Shown here: one piece after another, positions 1-50,214 of the stretch
Layout: every line of letters begins with the position of its first letter
Position numbering within the stretch: position 1 is the first letter of the stretch
Notes under the pieces: generated by a model
The model's database searches: none
The model's input: only the letters and a program-made list of their open reading frames with translations
Told to the model about the DNA's origin: nothing
DNA from: Myxocyprinus asiaticus
Taxonomy: Eukaryota > Chordata > Actinopteri > Cypriniformes > Catostomidae
NCBI RefSeq assembly: GCF_019703515.2
Contig: NC_059362.1
Coordinates: 45,661,826 to 45,725,825 of the forward strand
Direction: 5' to 3'
Length of the DNA: 64,000 nt
Made by a program: the position numbers and the translations under genes

Positions 1-1817
1 GGGAAACTTTCCTTATAATATCAAAAAGGTGTTTAAAAGTTTTAAAACTAGCAGATATGTTAAATTTAAGAAACATATTAACTAAAACTAAGTTGTTTTG
101 AGAAAGCACTTTGTTTTTGTACTTCTTTGTTGACAAGAAATGTACCCCCACTTATTGAGCCTCATACACATTACAAAGTTTTGAGGGTGGGGTGTGCTTA
201 GTAAAAATAATAATGCAAATAGGCTTAATCTTTATGCAAAATATAATTTCTAGTATCTTTTCTTTAGATTTTTGGGGTGAAACGCAACCTGGATATGTTT
301 TTGTAAGATTCAGCCTTATATACTGTACATTTGATTTATTCTATTAGCAATAGGGAAAAATATGTAGAAATGAACAATAAACACATCTCAGAATTTCCTT
401 ACAACATGAACTAGAAGGAAAAGCTGCTTTATTTAACTCATTCATTCCCATGAACTTAATGCCACATTTCCTTTTTTTACAATTTCTTCCCTAAGATTTT
501 CACACATGATAAAGACACTCTTACTACACACAAAATACATCCTTTCAACACACTTCCTGAAATAACTTACTCTAATGTCAAAGGAAACACTAAAATGATA
601 AAGACTTGAATCAAAACACCAGAAAGCATCGTTCATTAGGCATCATTTGTGAAACGTGAAAACATTTTTTTAAATCGTTCATAAAACATTCTTACGTAAA
701 TTCTGTGAATTGTAAAGCGAATAATATACTGATGTTTGTTGCATTTTTGTAAAACAATTCTCGCGTAAATTCTGCGAACTGAATGTCACGAATGCGTAAC
801 TTGTTCGTAAAACCAGTCTTACGTTAATTGTCATATACAAATCACTTCTGTGAACTGACTGTGATAAATAGTAGTTGCATTGAACCGAATGCAATTTCCA
901 TGGAAATCTGTTGCATTAAATGTGATTGTTCATAAAAAAATAATAATAATTGCGTAAATTGTCATTAAAAACCAATGGAGCAATTTAAACAAGAATGGTT
1001 TACCAAACAATTTACAGAGCAATTCATTCTGCTTATGTTTTAATGAACGAGTTCCATTGCCTGTAAAATTCCTGTGATTTTCGTACAATCACAGCTCTGC
1101 AAAAACGTCATCGTCCAACATCAATTAATACAATTACATGGTATACAGATGATTTACGTACTGTATGTCACATGTCGACTATTGCGGTAACACGAAAGTG
1201 CACAAAACTAAGGTCCGAGCAAAATTTTGGTTTTTGTTATGTTAGCAATGTTTGATTTCGGAGAATATTTTTATTGTATATGCAGCTGAAATAAATGTAC
1301 AAACACTTTGTCAATATGACATCATATGTGCCTTTCCTCTTGGAAAAGAAATCATAAGAACAGATGTACAACAAACATTAACAGAAACAACACACAGGTG
1401 AGCTGGCAAATCATCGAACTAAAAGCAACTGAACAGAAATATGGGAAATATTTGTTAAAAATTGGTGAAAAAGGCATACAAAAGGCGTGAGTATATGGCT
1501 TCATGAATAGCTTGTCTTGCGTGCGTATATATTTACGTCAGGTTGGTTTAAATTATATCCCACATGACAACCATACACAAGTTTCATTGCTTTCTGTTGT
1601 GGAAAATAAGACAATTAAATGTATACTAAATCAAACTTTTTCCATAGGAAATGTTTGCAAACGTATAAAATCAAAACCCTCAATTTGTCACAAATGTGTT
1701 TTTGAAATAAGCTTAAACAAATGTGGCATTCTGATGTTTAAATATCGAAAGGAATCGGGGCCAAACAAAGAAATTCATTAAGTCAAGCCTGGTAAAACTG
1801 TTCTGGTAAAAGTTGGT
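1..1817 (-). other. mia3: mia3 3' untranslated region and downstream flank
   Basis: This stretch lies downstream of the mia3 stop codon (stop at 1818-1820 on the minus strand). No convincing coding exon is seen on either strand; the short open frames here are AT-rich chance frames. Candidate AATAAA poly(A) signals on the minus strand are at 1275-1270 (a 3' UTR of about 0.55 kb) and 433-428 (about 1.4 kb). I cannot tell which is used. In vertebrates the next gene on this side is usually aida; none of its exons is recognised here. Confidence 0.5.
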
Positions 1818-39934
<38,117 letters not shown>

Positions 39935-41860
39935 GCTGGCAGCGTTTGATTGTAGAGCGTGCAGCCGACACGTCAGCAGTCCTGAGGGGCGAGCTGAGCT
40001 GCTTCAGTGAGGAGGAGAAAAGACTGGAGTCATGTTACAGAACACTTAAAGAGATAGCTGCAGATAAAATAACAGCTCAGCAGGATCTGGGACACTCCAA
40101 ACCACCTCCAGCTGGCGCAAAAGGATGAGAGATGAAGAGGTATGATGATAAAAACAACCTCTTTATGGTTCATAAAAATGAAGATGATGTCACATCTGTG
40201 CAGAATCCATGCAGAAGACCATTTGCAGCTACATTTAATGCCAGGTAGTACCATGCATAATAAAAGCTATTTTCTTTTAAAGATAATAATATTAATATTA
40301 ATAATAACAATATAATAGTGTTATTTTTGTTATTAAAAATATGTTATTATTTTATATATTATTAATAAATACATTCATCATATTAATATATTATTAGAAC
40401 AACATTAATAACAATAATATATTATTGTTAATAAAACTTATATATTAGCCTTTTATTGTTTTTTATTCATGAGGTACATTATCACAAGAGGTATTTGATC
40501 ATATTTGAAAATTATTTGAAAAACATCAACTGTTCAAGCAAAAAGAGCTTTTCTCTCAGACATAGTACATTTAGAATTTAAAGAAAAAAGAAAATACATT
40601 TTTACACAAACTAAATAAAGGCTTTTCTAACAAACTACTCTTTGTTTTGCATGTGTTATTGCTGAAACATCTTGTCTATTTTATATCATATTCACTATAT
40701 AAAAAAATGAATTAAAAAAAGACCTTTATAAAATGGTTCTGCACTGAACTACCTACATCACTTTAATTTAGATTTTTTATTAAATTAAATTTTTCATACA
40801 GTTTCATTTTCTTATTAATTTTCTTTAATTTAATTAAATTATTTAATTTAATTTTCCATCCATTTTTCTATATCAGTGTATCTTTGTTGGGGTATTTTAT
40901 TTTATTTTATTTTATTTTATTTGAATTTAATTTAATTTTTTATTTAATTTATTTTAATTTAATTTTATTTATTTTTCCATCAATTTTTCTATATCATCTT
41001 ATCTTTGTTGGGGTATTTAATTTAATTTAATTATTTAATTTAATTTTCCATCCATTTTTCTATATCAGTGTATCTTTGTTGGGGTATTTTATTTTATTTT
41101 ATTTGAATTTAATTTAATTTTTTATTTAATTTATTTTTATTTAATTTTATTTATTTTTCCATCCATTTTTCTATATCATCTTATCTTTGTTGGGGTATTT
41201 AATTTAATTTAATTTAATTTAATTTAATTTAATTTTCTTTTCTTTTATTTATTCTTTCACAGGCTATTGGAGCTATTGTAATTTATTTAAGTGCTTGCCT
41301 ATCAGATTCAGCTCTCTGGGAATACAGTATATTTCTTGGCTGTCTGCAATTGTTGAGAGAGGAGACTGGAGAGGATGGACCTCACATTTCCTTTAAGACT
41401 TAAATAAACAAATAAATAAATGAAAATAAATACCATCACAAATCATGTTAAGGTAACATTCACAACTGAAGGACCAAACATTAAGGGACATATAATGCTT
41501 CATCATTGAAAACAAACTCTTCTAATTCTTCTGACATAGTCATTTAACTTGAGAGGTGTTTTCACATATATCTGAAAATTATACAGCTGTGCATTCCTTA
41601 AAATCACAGACAGAGAGAGTGCGACATCTCTTATCATCGAGTAGGTCAATTCTTCTCAGGTAATCACAGTCTGCGTGTTGTGCGTCTCCCATACGGCCGG
41701 TGGCGCTGTGAGCCGGTGACGCTGATCTGACCACCGCTGTGTTTCGTGAGGAAGGTAGTTTACATGCGTCCATGTGTTTGGTACACACAGGTACATTTGG
41801 ATATTCTCACACACTTGAAAGTCCTTCTGTAGTTGATTATATTGTTTATTATTTATTCTC
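39935..41860. promoter_or_regulatory. Head-to-head intergenic region between mia3 and taf1a
   Basis: 1.9 kb separates the two start codons. The part next to mia3 (39935-40130) is GC-richer and probably holds its promoter and 5' UTR. A possible taf1a non-coding exon could end at a GAAGAG|GTATGA donor (40140), and a possible acceptor CTTCTGTAG is at 41831-41832. A second GC-richer patch (41680-41760) may be the taf1a core promoter. In other vertebrates the pair is also divergent. Transcription start sites cannot be fixed from sequence. Confidence 0.5.
40855..41235. repeat. AT-rich tandem repeat, two alternating unit types
   Basis: TCTTTGTTGGGGTATTT recurs at about 40881, 41002, 41073 and 41183, preceded alternately by CTATATCAGTGTA and CTATATCATCTTA. 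A-type units are 192 bp apart and B-type units 181 bp apart, so this is a duplicated dimer. The linkers are (TTTAA)n / (TTTTA)n simple sequence. Adjacent 40260-40850 is AT-rich low-complexity DNA without genes. Confidence 0.8.
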
Positions 41861-44430
41861 ATGGACTCTCAAGAAGGAATCGTTGAAAAACAGTGCGCTA
41901 TGGATGATTTTGAGGATGAATTGAATATTCCAGCGGCAGATGTGGACTCCCCAGAGGAAGAAACGCCAAATCAGGGGCGGATTAAAGAACCAATTCACCT
42001 TCACTTACCTCCAAAATACAAAGGTAATGTACTAATTTCTTAAAGGGATCAAATCAGTCATTTAAAAGAAGATTTCTCCCAAAATGATAATTCTCTCATC
42101 ATTTACTCACCCTGATGTCGTTCCAAACCAGTTTCTTCAGTGTAACACAAAAAGAGATGTGATGCCGAGCCAGTCACTAGTCACTGTTATTTTATGGAAG
42201 GAAAAAAAAGATGCAATGAATGGTGATTGAGGTGGTCTTTCTGCTTAACAACTCCTTTTGTGTTCTACAGAAGAATGTAAGTTTGGAACGACTTGAGGGT
42301 GAGTAAACGGTGACAGTGTTTTCATTTTTGGGTGAGCTGTCCTTTTAAGGTGGCTCAAATAAATGTTTAATTTTCAGGTCCATCCAGAGAAACTGGCTTC
42401 CATAAATCCACCAGAAATTGTTTGAAGATTATCAGAGATGCAATGTTGCATCATCGCTGGCAGGAGGCTGCAGAATATTTCTCCTCTTACACTCAGACAC
42501 TGGAGGACACCACTGTCAGCAGACAAACAATGGCATGTGAGGTACATATAGCACATATTTCGTGAATATTTCACCCCAAAATCAGAAACCAGACATTGTA
42601 TTTTGCCTTAAAAAAAAAAAAAAAATGCAGACTCTTTTGGGGGTTTTTTTTAGGATCTATAAGATTTTTTTTTTTTTTTCTTAATACTTTACAATTTAAA
42701 TAATAATAATAAAAATATATATATATATACACTGGTGGCCAAAAGTTTGGAATAATGTACAGATTTTGCTGTTTCGGAAGGAAATTGGTACTTTTATTCA
42801 CCAAAGTGGCATTCAACTGACCACAATGTATAGTCAGGACATTACTGATGTCAAAAACAGCACCATCACTATTTGAAAAAAGTCATTTTTGATCAAATCT
42901 AGACAGCAGCCATCACTCCAACACCTTATCCTTGAGTAATCATGCTAAATTGATCATTTGGTACTAGAAAATCACTTGCTAGTTTTTATAATTTTTTGAT
43001 ACAATTCCTTATACAGTAAGTTGTATGTAGATAAATGCCATTTTCAGCACTGTGTTTATCAAACTCTTCATAATTCTGTCCAACAGATCATTTGGAGACT
43101 TGGCACAGAAATTCTGCATCATCTCCCTAATGCCACCGCTGTAGATTTCAATGCTTTATATAACCAGACCAAAAACTCAGGGGTCAGAAACTATGCTAAG
43201 GTATGAATTCAACTGGACAACTGATTTTCTGTGGTTAACTTTGCAGTGTGCAATAATATAAAGACAAACAAAACCTCCAGACTTTAGAGCTGTAAACATT
43301 CCTGCACCATTACATTTAGGAAGGTCTTGCCCCTCCCATTCTCACTTTTTCAGTTTATAATGGCACACTGACAGCCTTCTCATGTGGCTGTCACAGATCT
43401 GTTTGGAGCATGTGTTTCATCTTCTGCTGAACGGCCAGTTTGATGAAGCCAAACGACAGCTGTCCATCGCAGAGAGCTGGAGATACGGCAAGCACTCGGC
43501 TGCTCAGCCCCTGGAGACTAAATTCATCCGCGCCTACTGCGGCTTTCTCGATTACTTAATCTGGTGTGACAAGAGACCCGAATCAGGATTAGAAGCAGGT
43601 AGGAGGATATTTAATCCTGACCCGGTCCATCTCTACGTCAGATTATATTTGATTCTTTGGTGGTCATATTTTAGCACCCGTTTACTTCAGTAATTTCTTT
43701 AATTTTGTTATTATAAGTCATCCCTGTTAAGAAGACTTTCTTGTTGTTATATAATGATTTCTTTTTAAATGAGTATCAAATCCTATATTAATTATATGGT
43801 TATTTTGATCATTTGTATTAATATTATTATTATATGAAATAACTATTAAATATAATAATTTCTTTTATTTATTGCATTTTATTTATTTGTTGTGTTATGT
43901 TGTTTTAAACTAAACATTTTTTAAAATTAATATTATTATGTGAAATAATTATGGTTTTGTTTTTTATTAATATAATTATGTGAATTTGAATAATGAAACT
44001 TTATATATTTTTATTCTTTATGCTATATTTTATTTTATTCTTTTTTTATTGTGTGATAATGTTGTTTTAAACCCAATTTTTTTTTAAATTAATATTATTA
44101 TGTGAAATAATATTGTTATTGTTTTTATTTATTAGTAATTATTATGTGAAATAATTATGGTTTTGTTTTTTATTAATTATTTGAATATGAATAATGAAAC
44201 TATTTAATATAATATATTTTTATTCTTTATTATAAATAGAAAAAATAATTATGGTTTTGTTATTTATTAATATTATGATTATGTGAAATAATAATATTTA
44301 ATGTCATTATTCTTACACTTTTTGTGTGATTATGTTGTTTTAAACTGGGTTTCCAGTCCTTATAAATCATTTTTATGGTTATTTTTTTTATTAATATCAT
44401 TATAATGTGAAATAATATTTAATTTCATTT

Positions 44431-44490
<60 letters not shown>

Positions 44491-47400
44491 TATTATTATT
44501 ATTAAAAATTATTATTTTTTTATTTTTAATTTTTTTTTTTTGGTGAATTTTGTATCATGATTGTCCTTGAGAAAAAAATGTATGGTTATTTTTTTATAAT
44601 TTATTCAAATAATTATTTCACATTTATAATATTAATAAATAATTTAAAAAAAGATCCTGGTGAAATAATTATATTAAATTAAATAATGATATTTAATATG
44701 AAGTAATATCAAATAAATTTCCCCATGCGTGTTAAAAAATTTGGATACATGTAAATACATTTTAGACAATAACTGGTTTGTCAGAAACTCAAGAATCCGC
44801 ATCACATTTGTGGTGTAAATGCTATTGTGTCTTTTTACTTATTTATTTAAAAAAAATGTTTTTGTCTTTTATGTCTTAACCAAATTAAAATATGCAGACT
44901 AAGCTGAAAAAGTCCCCCAAATAAAGATAATTCAATTTATAATATTTAAAATAATTATAAATATAAGATATAGCAAATTTCTATTTTGCAATCAAGTTCA
45001 TCAATCTGTCCGAGGTAGACTTAAGAGATGTTCTTGCGTTTTGTCGGTACACTTTTGGTACGTCTGTCTCAATCTGGTTGCATCTAGTTTCACTGGTTTT
45101 CAGCGTTTATAGTTATATAAACCAAACACAAGTGGTCACATGGGACGCAATTGAGACTCATGTAAATATATGTTGTCTCGTCTGAATATTTGTGATCGGA
45201 TCACCTGAAATTGACATTGATACAGGTGTAAACATTCATCTTTCTCTGTTATTTCAGAGGATGTGAGCGATAATCAAGAGATGCACAGCTACTTCAGACA
45301 AGCTTCAGTGACGCTAGGGGAAATCATCAGACAGCCTGGAATCTGGGATCCGTTTGTCTTAAGTTACATTACTGTGAGACTTCGTCTTACTGCGTACAAC
45401 TTGAAAGCTTTCTGGTTGTGATTGATTCCACTTTGCTGATCATGCGCCCTTCATGTTGCTCTCCACTGCAGATGCTGGAATTTTACAACAAAGAGGACCA
45501 AGCTTTGAAGGTCCTGCAGAATTACGCCTACAACACTGATTTTCCATCCAACCCGAACGCTCACATCTACCTGTACCAGTTCCTCAAAAGACACAAAGCC
45601 CCGCAATCTAAACTCATCAGCTCATTACGGGTATGAAGTAATCAACACACCTCATCGTAAAATGTTAATCTTCTAAGGAATTACATACGGAATATTGTGG
45701 TTATTGAACACTGAATGTTTCTCATTAAAATAATTCCATCTGTTTGTGTTGTTCCAGATTCTGCACTCTTTGGTTCCCAGTCATGAACTGATGCTGGAGC
45801 TCTGTGTTCTCCTAATGCAGACATGTATGTTGAAAAATAGCATGTTTATTAACCATTTAATCTCTGATTGTGTTAAAGATTTCCTGTTTCAGTGGCATAC
45901 CCCAAAAAAAAGCTTATAGCTTATTAAAAAAAGATGTTCGGTTGGGTTCAAGTCCGGGCTCTGGCTGGGCCACTCAGGGACATTCACAGAGTTGTCCCTA
46001 AGCCACTCTTGTGTTGTCTTGGCTGTGTGCTTAGGGTCATTGTCCTGTTGGAAGGTGAACCTTCGGCCCAGTCTGAGGTTCTGAGCGCTCTGGACCAGGT
46101 TCTCTTTAAGGATATCTCTGTATTTTGCTGTGTTCATCTTTCCTTCAACCCTGACCAGTTCCCCAGTCCCGACCCCTGAAAATCACCCCCACAGCATGAT
46201 GCTACCACCACCTAGCTTCACCGTTGGGATGGTATTGCACAGGTGAATAGCGGTGCCTGGTTTCCTCCAGACATGATGCTTGGAATTGAGGCCAAACAGT
46301 TCAATCTTCATCTCATCAGACCAGAGAATCTTGTTTCTCACAGTCTGAGAGTCTTTAGGTGCTTTTTTATGTGTCTTGCTCTGAGGAGAGGCTTCTGTCT
46401 GGCCACTCTGCCATAAAGCCCAGATCGGTGGAGTGTTGCAGTGATGGTTGTCCTTCTGCAAGTTTCTCCCATCTCCACACATGATCTCTGGAGCTCAACC
46501 AGAGTGACCATCAGGTTCTTGGTCACCTCTCTTACCAAGGCCCTTCTCCCCCTGATTGCTCAGTTTGGACGGGCGGCCAGCTCTAGGAAGAGTCCTGGTT
46601 GTTCCAAACTTCTTCCATATAAGAATTATGGAGGCCACTGTGCTCTTGGGAACCTGCAGTCGAAGTTTTTTTTTTGTAGCCTTACTCAGATCTGTGCCTC
46701 GACACAATCCAGTCTCTGAGCTCTGCAGGCTGTTCCTTTGACCTCATGGCTTGGTTTTTGCTCTGATATGCATTTTCAGCTGTGAGACCTTATATAGACA
46801 GGTGTGTGCCTTTCCAAATCATGTCCAATCAATTGAATTTGCCACAGGTGGACTCCAATCAAAGTCCAAACATCTCAAAGGTGACCCAGAGAAATGGGAT
46901 GCACCAGAGCTAAATTTCAGGTGTCATAGCAAAGGGTCTGCATACATGTGTCAATGTGATATTTCAGTTTTTTTCTTTTTAATAAATTAGCAAAGTTATC
47001 AAAAATCAGGTTTTTGCTTTGTCATTATGGGGTATTGATTGTAGATTGATGTGGAAAAAACAGCAGCCTTTTTTAGCGTAAGGCTGCAATAAAATGTGAA
47101 AAAATGTGGGTCTGAATATTTGAATATTGCACTGTATATCTCAGGGTGTAAAGAAGGTAGCTCCAGAAATCTGCTTTCGTTTTGTTCCCAATAATGTCAC
47201 CTGTAACTGAGTAAAATTATTTGTTGTTATGACAAAGCAATCAAAAGTTATAGCATTACAAATATAATTTGTCATAATGTCCAAAAACTTCTCCATGTGT
47301 CCAAAAGCCTCTCCAAACAAATAAAACATAATAATTGTCCATAAGAACAAATTGCACATACAAATACAACACTGACTAAAGGTATGCTCTCTGTCCAAAG

Positions 47401-48693
47401 CATGTGTAATAACTAACGGGATCTCATTCAGTTTCATTCTGTGCCATTTGTGTCATGATTGAATTTTTGTCATGTATTTGGCGGCATCTAGTGGCGGCCA
47501 TGCGTAATTAAATTGAACGATTCTCTCTGCCAATAGTTGGGTGACTTCCACCTCTGGTTGCAATGATCTGAATCCTAATACGATTGGTTTAGCGTTCCAT
47601 GACGCTGGACAATGTACTACATTATTTCCGATGAAGTCATCTGATCCAGGATAGCTAACGTGTTTTTAGCCGGATAGCACATTATGTAGAATTTTACAAT
47701 TTAAATGGTAAAGCAAAACTGTAAAAGGTAACATAAACCATTGTTTTTCAAATATATTTACAGTACATTTATAACATTTAAAACACATGTGACTTGCCCC
47801 AACCTGACCTTTATGAAAAATACCCCTGTTCTGAGAACACAGTTCAACGTCTCAGTAAAAGTCTTCGCAAATATTAAAACTCTGTATGCTAGTGTGGTTT
47901 TACAGTGTTCACCTGTATATGTAAGATCGTATTGAACTAGCTGTTTGAAACCAACTTACAAAACCACTGCTAGAAAAAAAATAAACGAGCAATTGTACAA
48001 TATAGCTGAATTTCTGACTCAAAACCTTATAGTTAATGATACTGTAGTTATAGAGAACTTCTCCTTGTGACAACTAGCCCCGATCTAATCTCAGTAAGAA
48101 GACATGTTTAAATACTGCCACAGTGTTTTGATGAGGTTTCCGTTTGTTTTCCAGGGTCAGAGAAGCATTTAGAAGAAGCTCTGAGAGTTTCCATGGACCT
48201 GCTGGAGTTTTCCAGTTGGAAATTTGAAACAAAGGCTTGGAAATGTCTCCTGAAAATTATACTGAATCTCAAAGAGAAGTAAGTGTCTATGTACACACTA
48301 CCTGATAACCTTTGTCTGTTTAGGCAAACAAAGCTTTTTATTACACTTAATATTTTACTTTTATTATTATTTATACTATGTATAATATATTTATATTTAT
48401 TTACTATTTTATTTTTTATAAATATATATATATACAGTATATAATATATTGATGTATTTTGTATGCATTGTTTATTACATTTATTTATTCAATTTTATAA
48501 TTGTTAATGAATTGTATATGTGTTTTTATTATTTATTATAATTATATTTATTATTAATTTATTTTAACATATGCTATTGATATATTTATTTTTAAGTGTT
48601 ATTATTTATATAATTTAGTATCATTTTTTTATTTTTATTTATTATTTATACTGTATAATTTCATTTAAATTTCATTTTTAAATTTTTTTTATA

Positions 48694-48729
<36 letters not shown>

Positions 48730-49257
48730 TATACACTGGTGGTAATGTACAGATTTTGCTCTTATGGAAAGAAATATGGAAAAAAGTTACTTTTATTCAC
48801 CAAAGTGACATTCAGCTGATCACAATGTATAGTCAGGACATTAATAACGTGAAAAATTACTATTACAATTTGAAAAAAATCCTTGGCATTCTAGCCATGC
48901 TTATTGCATACTGTGGCAACTCAAAAACAAACACAGAGACCATGATAAGCTTAATTTAATGAACCAAATATCTTTCAACTGTGTTTGATATAATGGCAAG
49001 TGATTTTCTAGTACCAAATGATCAATTTAGCATGATTACTCAAGGATAAGGTGTTGGAGTGATGGCTGCTGTCTAGATTTGATCAAAAATGACTTTTTTC
49101 AAATAGTGATGGTGCTGTTTTTTACATCAGTAATGTCCTGACTATACTTTGTGATCAGTTGAATGCCACTTTGCTGAATTAAATTACCAATTTCCTTCCG
49201 AAACAGCAAAATCTGTACATTATTCCAAACTTTTGGCCGCAAGTGTGTGTGTATATA

Positions 49258-49352
<95 letters not shown>

Positions 49353-50172
49353 CAATCAGCCACAACATTAAAACCACTTGCCTAATATTGTGTAGGTCCC
49401 CCTCGTGCCATCAAAATAGCGCCAACCCGCATCTCAGAATAGCATTCAGAGATGAATTCTTCTCACCACAATTGTACAGAGTGGTTATCTGAGTTATCGT
49501 AGACTTTGTCAGTTCAAACCAGTCTGGCCATTCTCTGTTGACCTCTCTCATCAACAAGGCGTTTCCATCCACAGAACTGCCGCTCACTGGATGTTTTTTG
49601 TTTTTGGCACCATTCTGAGTAAATTCTAGAGACTGTTGTGTGTGAAAATCCCAGAAATACTCAAACCAGCCCATCTGGCACCAACAATCATCCATGTGAT
49701 TATCTAATCAGCCAATCCTGTGGCAGCAGTGTAGTGCATAAAATCATGCAGATACGGGTCAGGCGCTTCAGTTAATGTTCACATCAACCATCAGAATGGG
49801 GAAAAATGTGATCTCAGTGATTTGGAGCGTGGCATGATTGTTGGTGCCAGATGGGCTGGTTTGAGTATTTCTGGGATTTTCACACACAACAGTCTCTAGA
49901 ATTTACTCCGAATGGTGCCAAAAACAAAAAACATCCAGTGAGCGTCAGTTCTGTGGATGGAAACGCCTTGTTGATGAGAGAGGTCAACAGAGAATGGCCA
50001 GACTGGTTTGAACTGACAAAGTCTGCGGTAACTCAGATAACCACTCTGTACAATTGTGCTGAGAAGAATATCATCTCTGAATGCTATTTTGAGATGCAGG
50101 TTGGTGCTGTTTTGGCAGCATGAGGGGGACCTACACAATATTAGGCAGGTGCTTTTAATGTTGTGGCTGATC

Positions 50173-50214
<42 letters not shown>

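Noticed and set aside
39946..40128. A 60-codon plus-strand frame near the mia3 start that looks protein-like (charged, helix-forming).
   Set aside because: It begins with TTG, not ATG, and no family is recognised. It lies in the GC-rich promoter/5' UTR where chance frames are common.
49411..50138. Paired frames on opposite strands with nearly the same protein ([18 protein letters not shown]...).
   Set aside because: They result from the inverted duplication of the Tc1 fragment and are not in the transposase reading frame.
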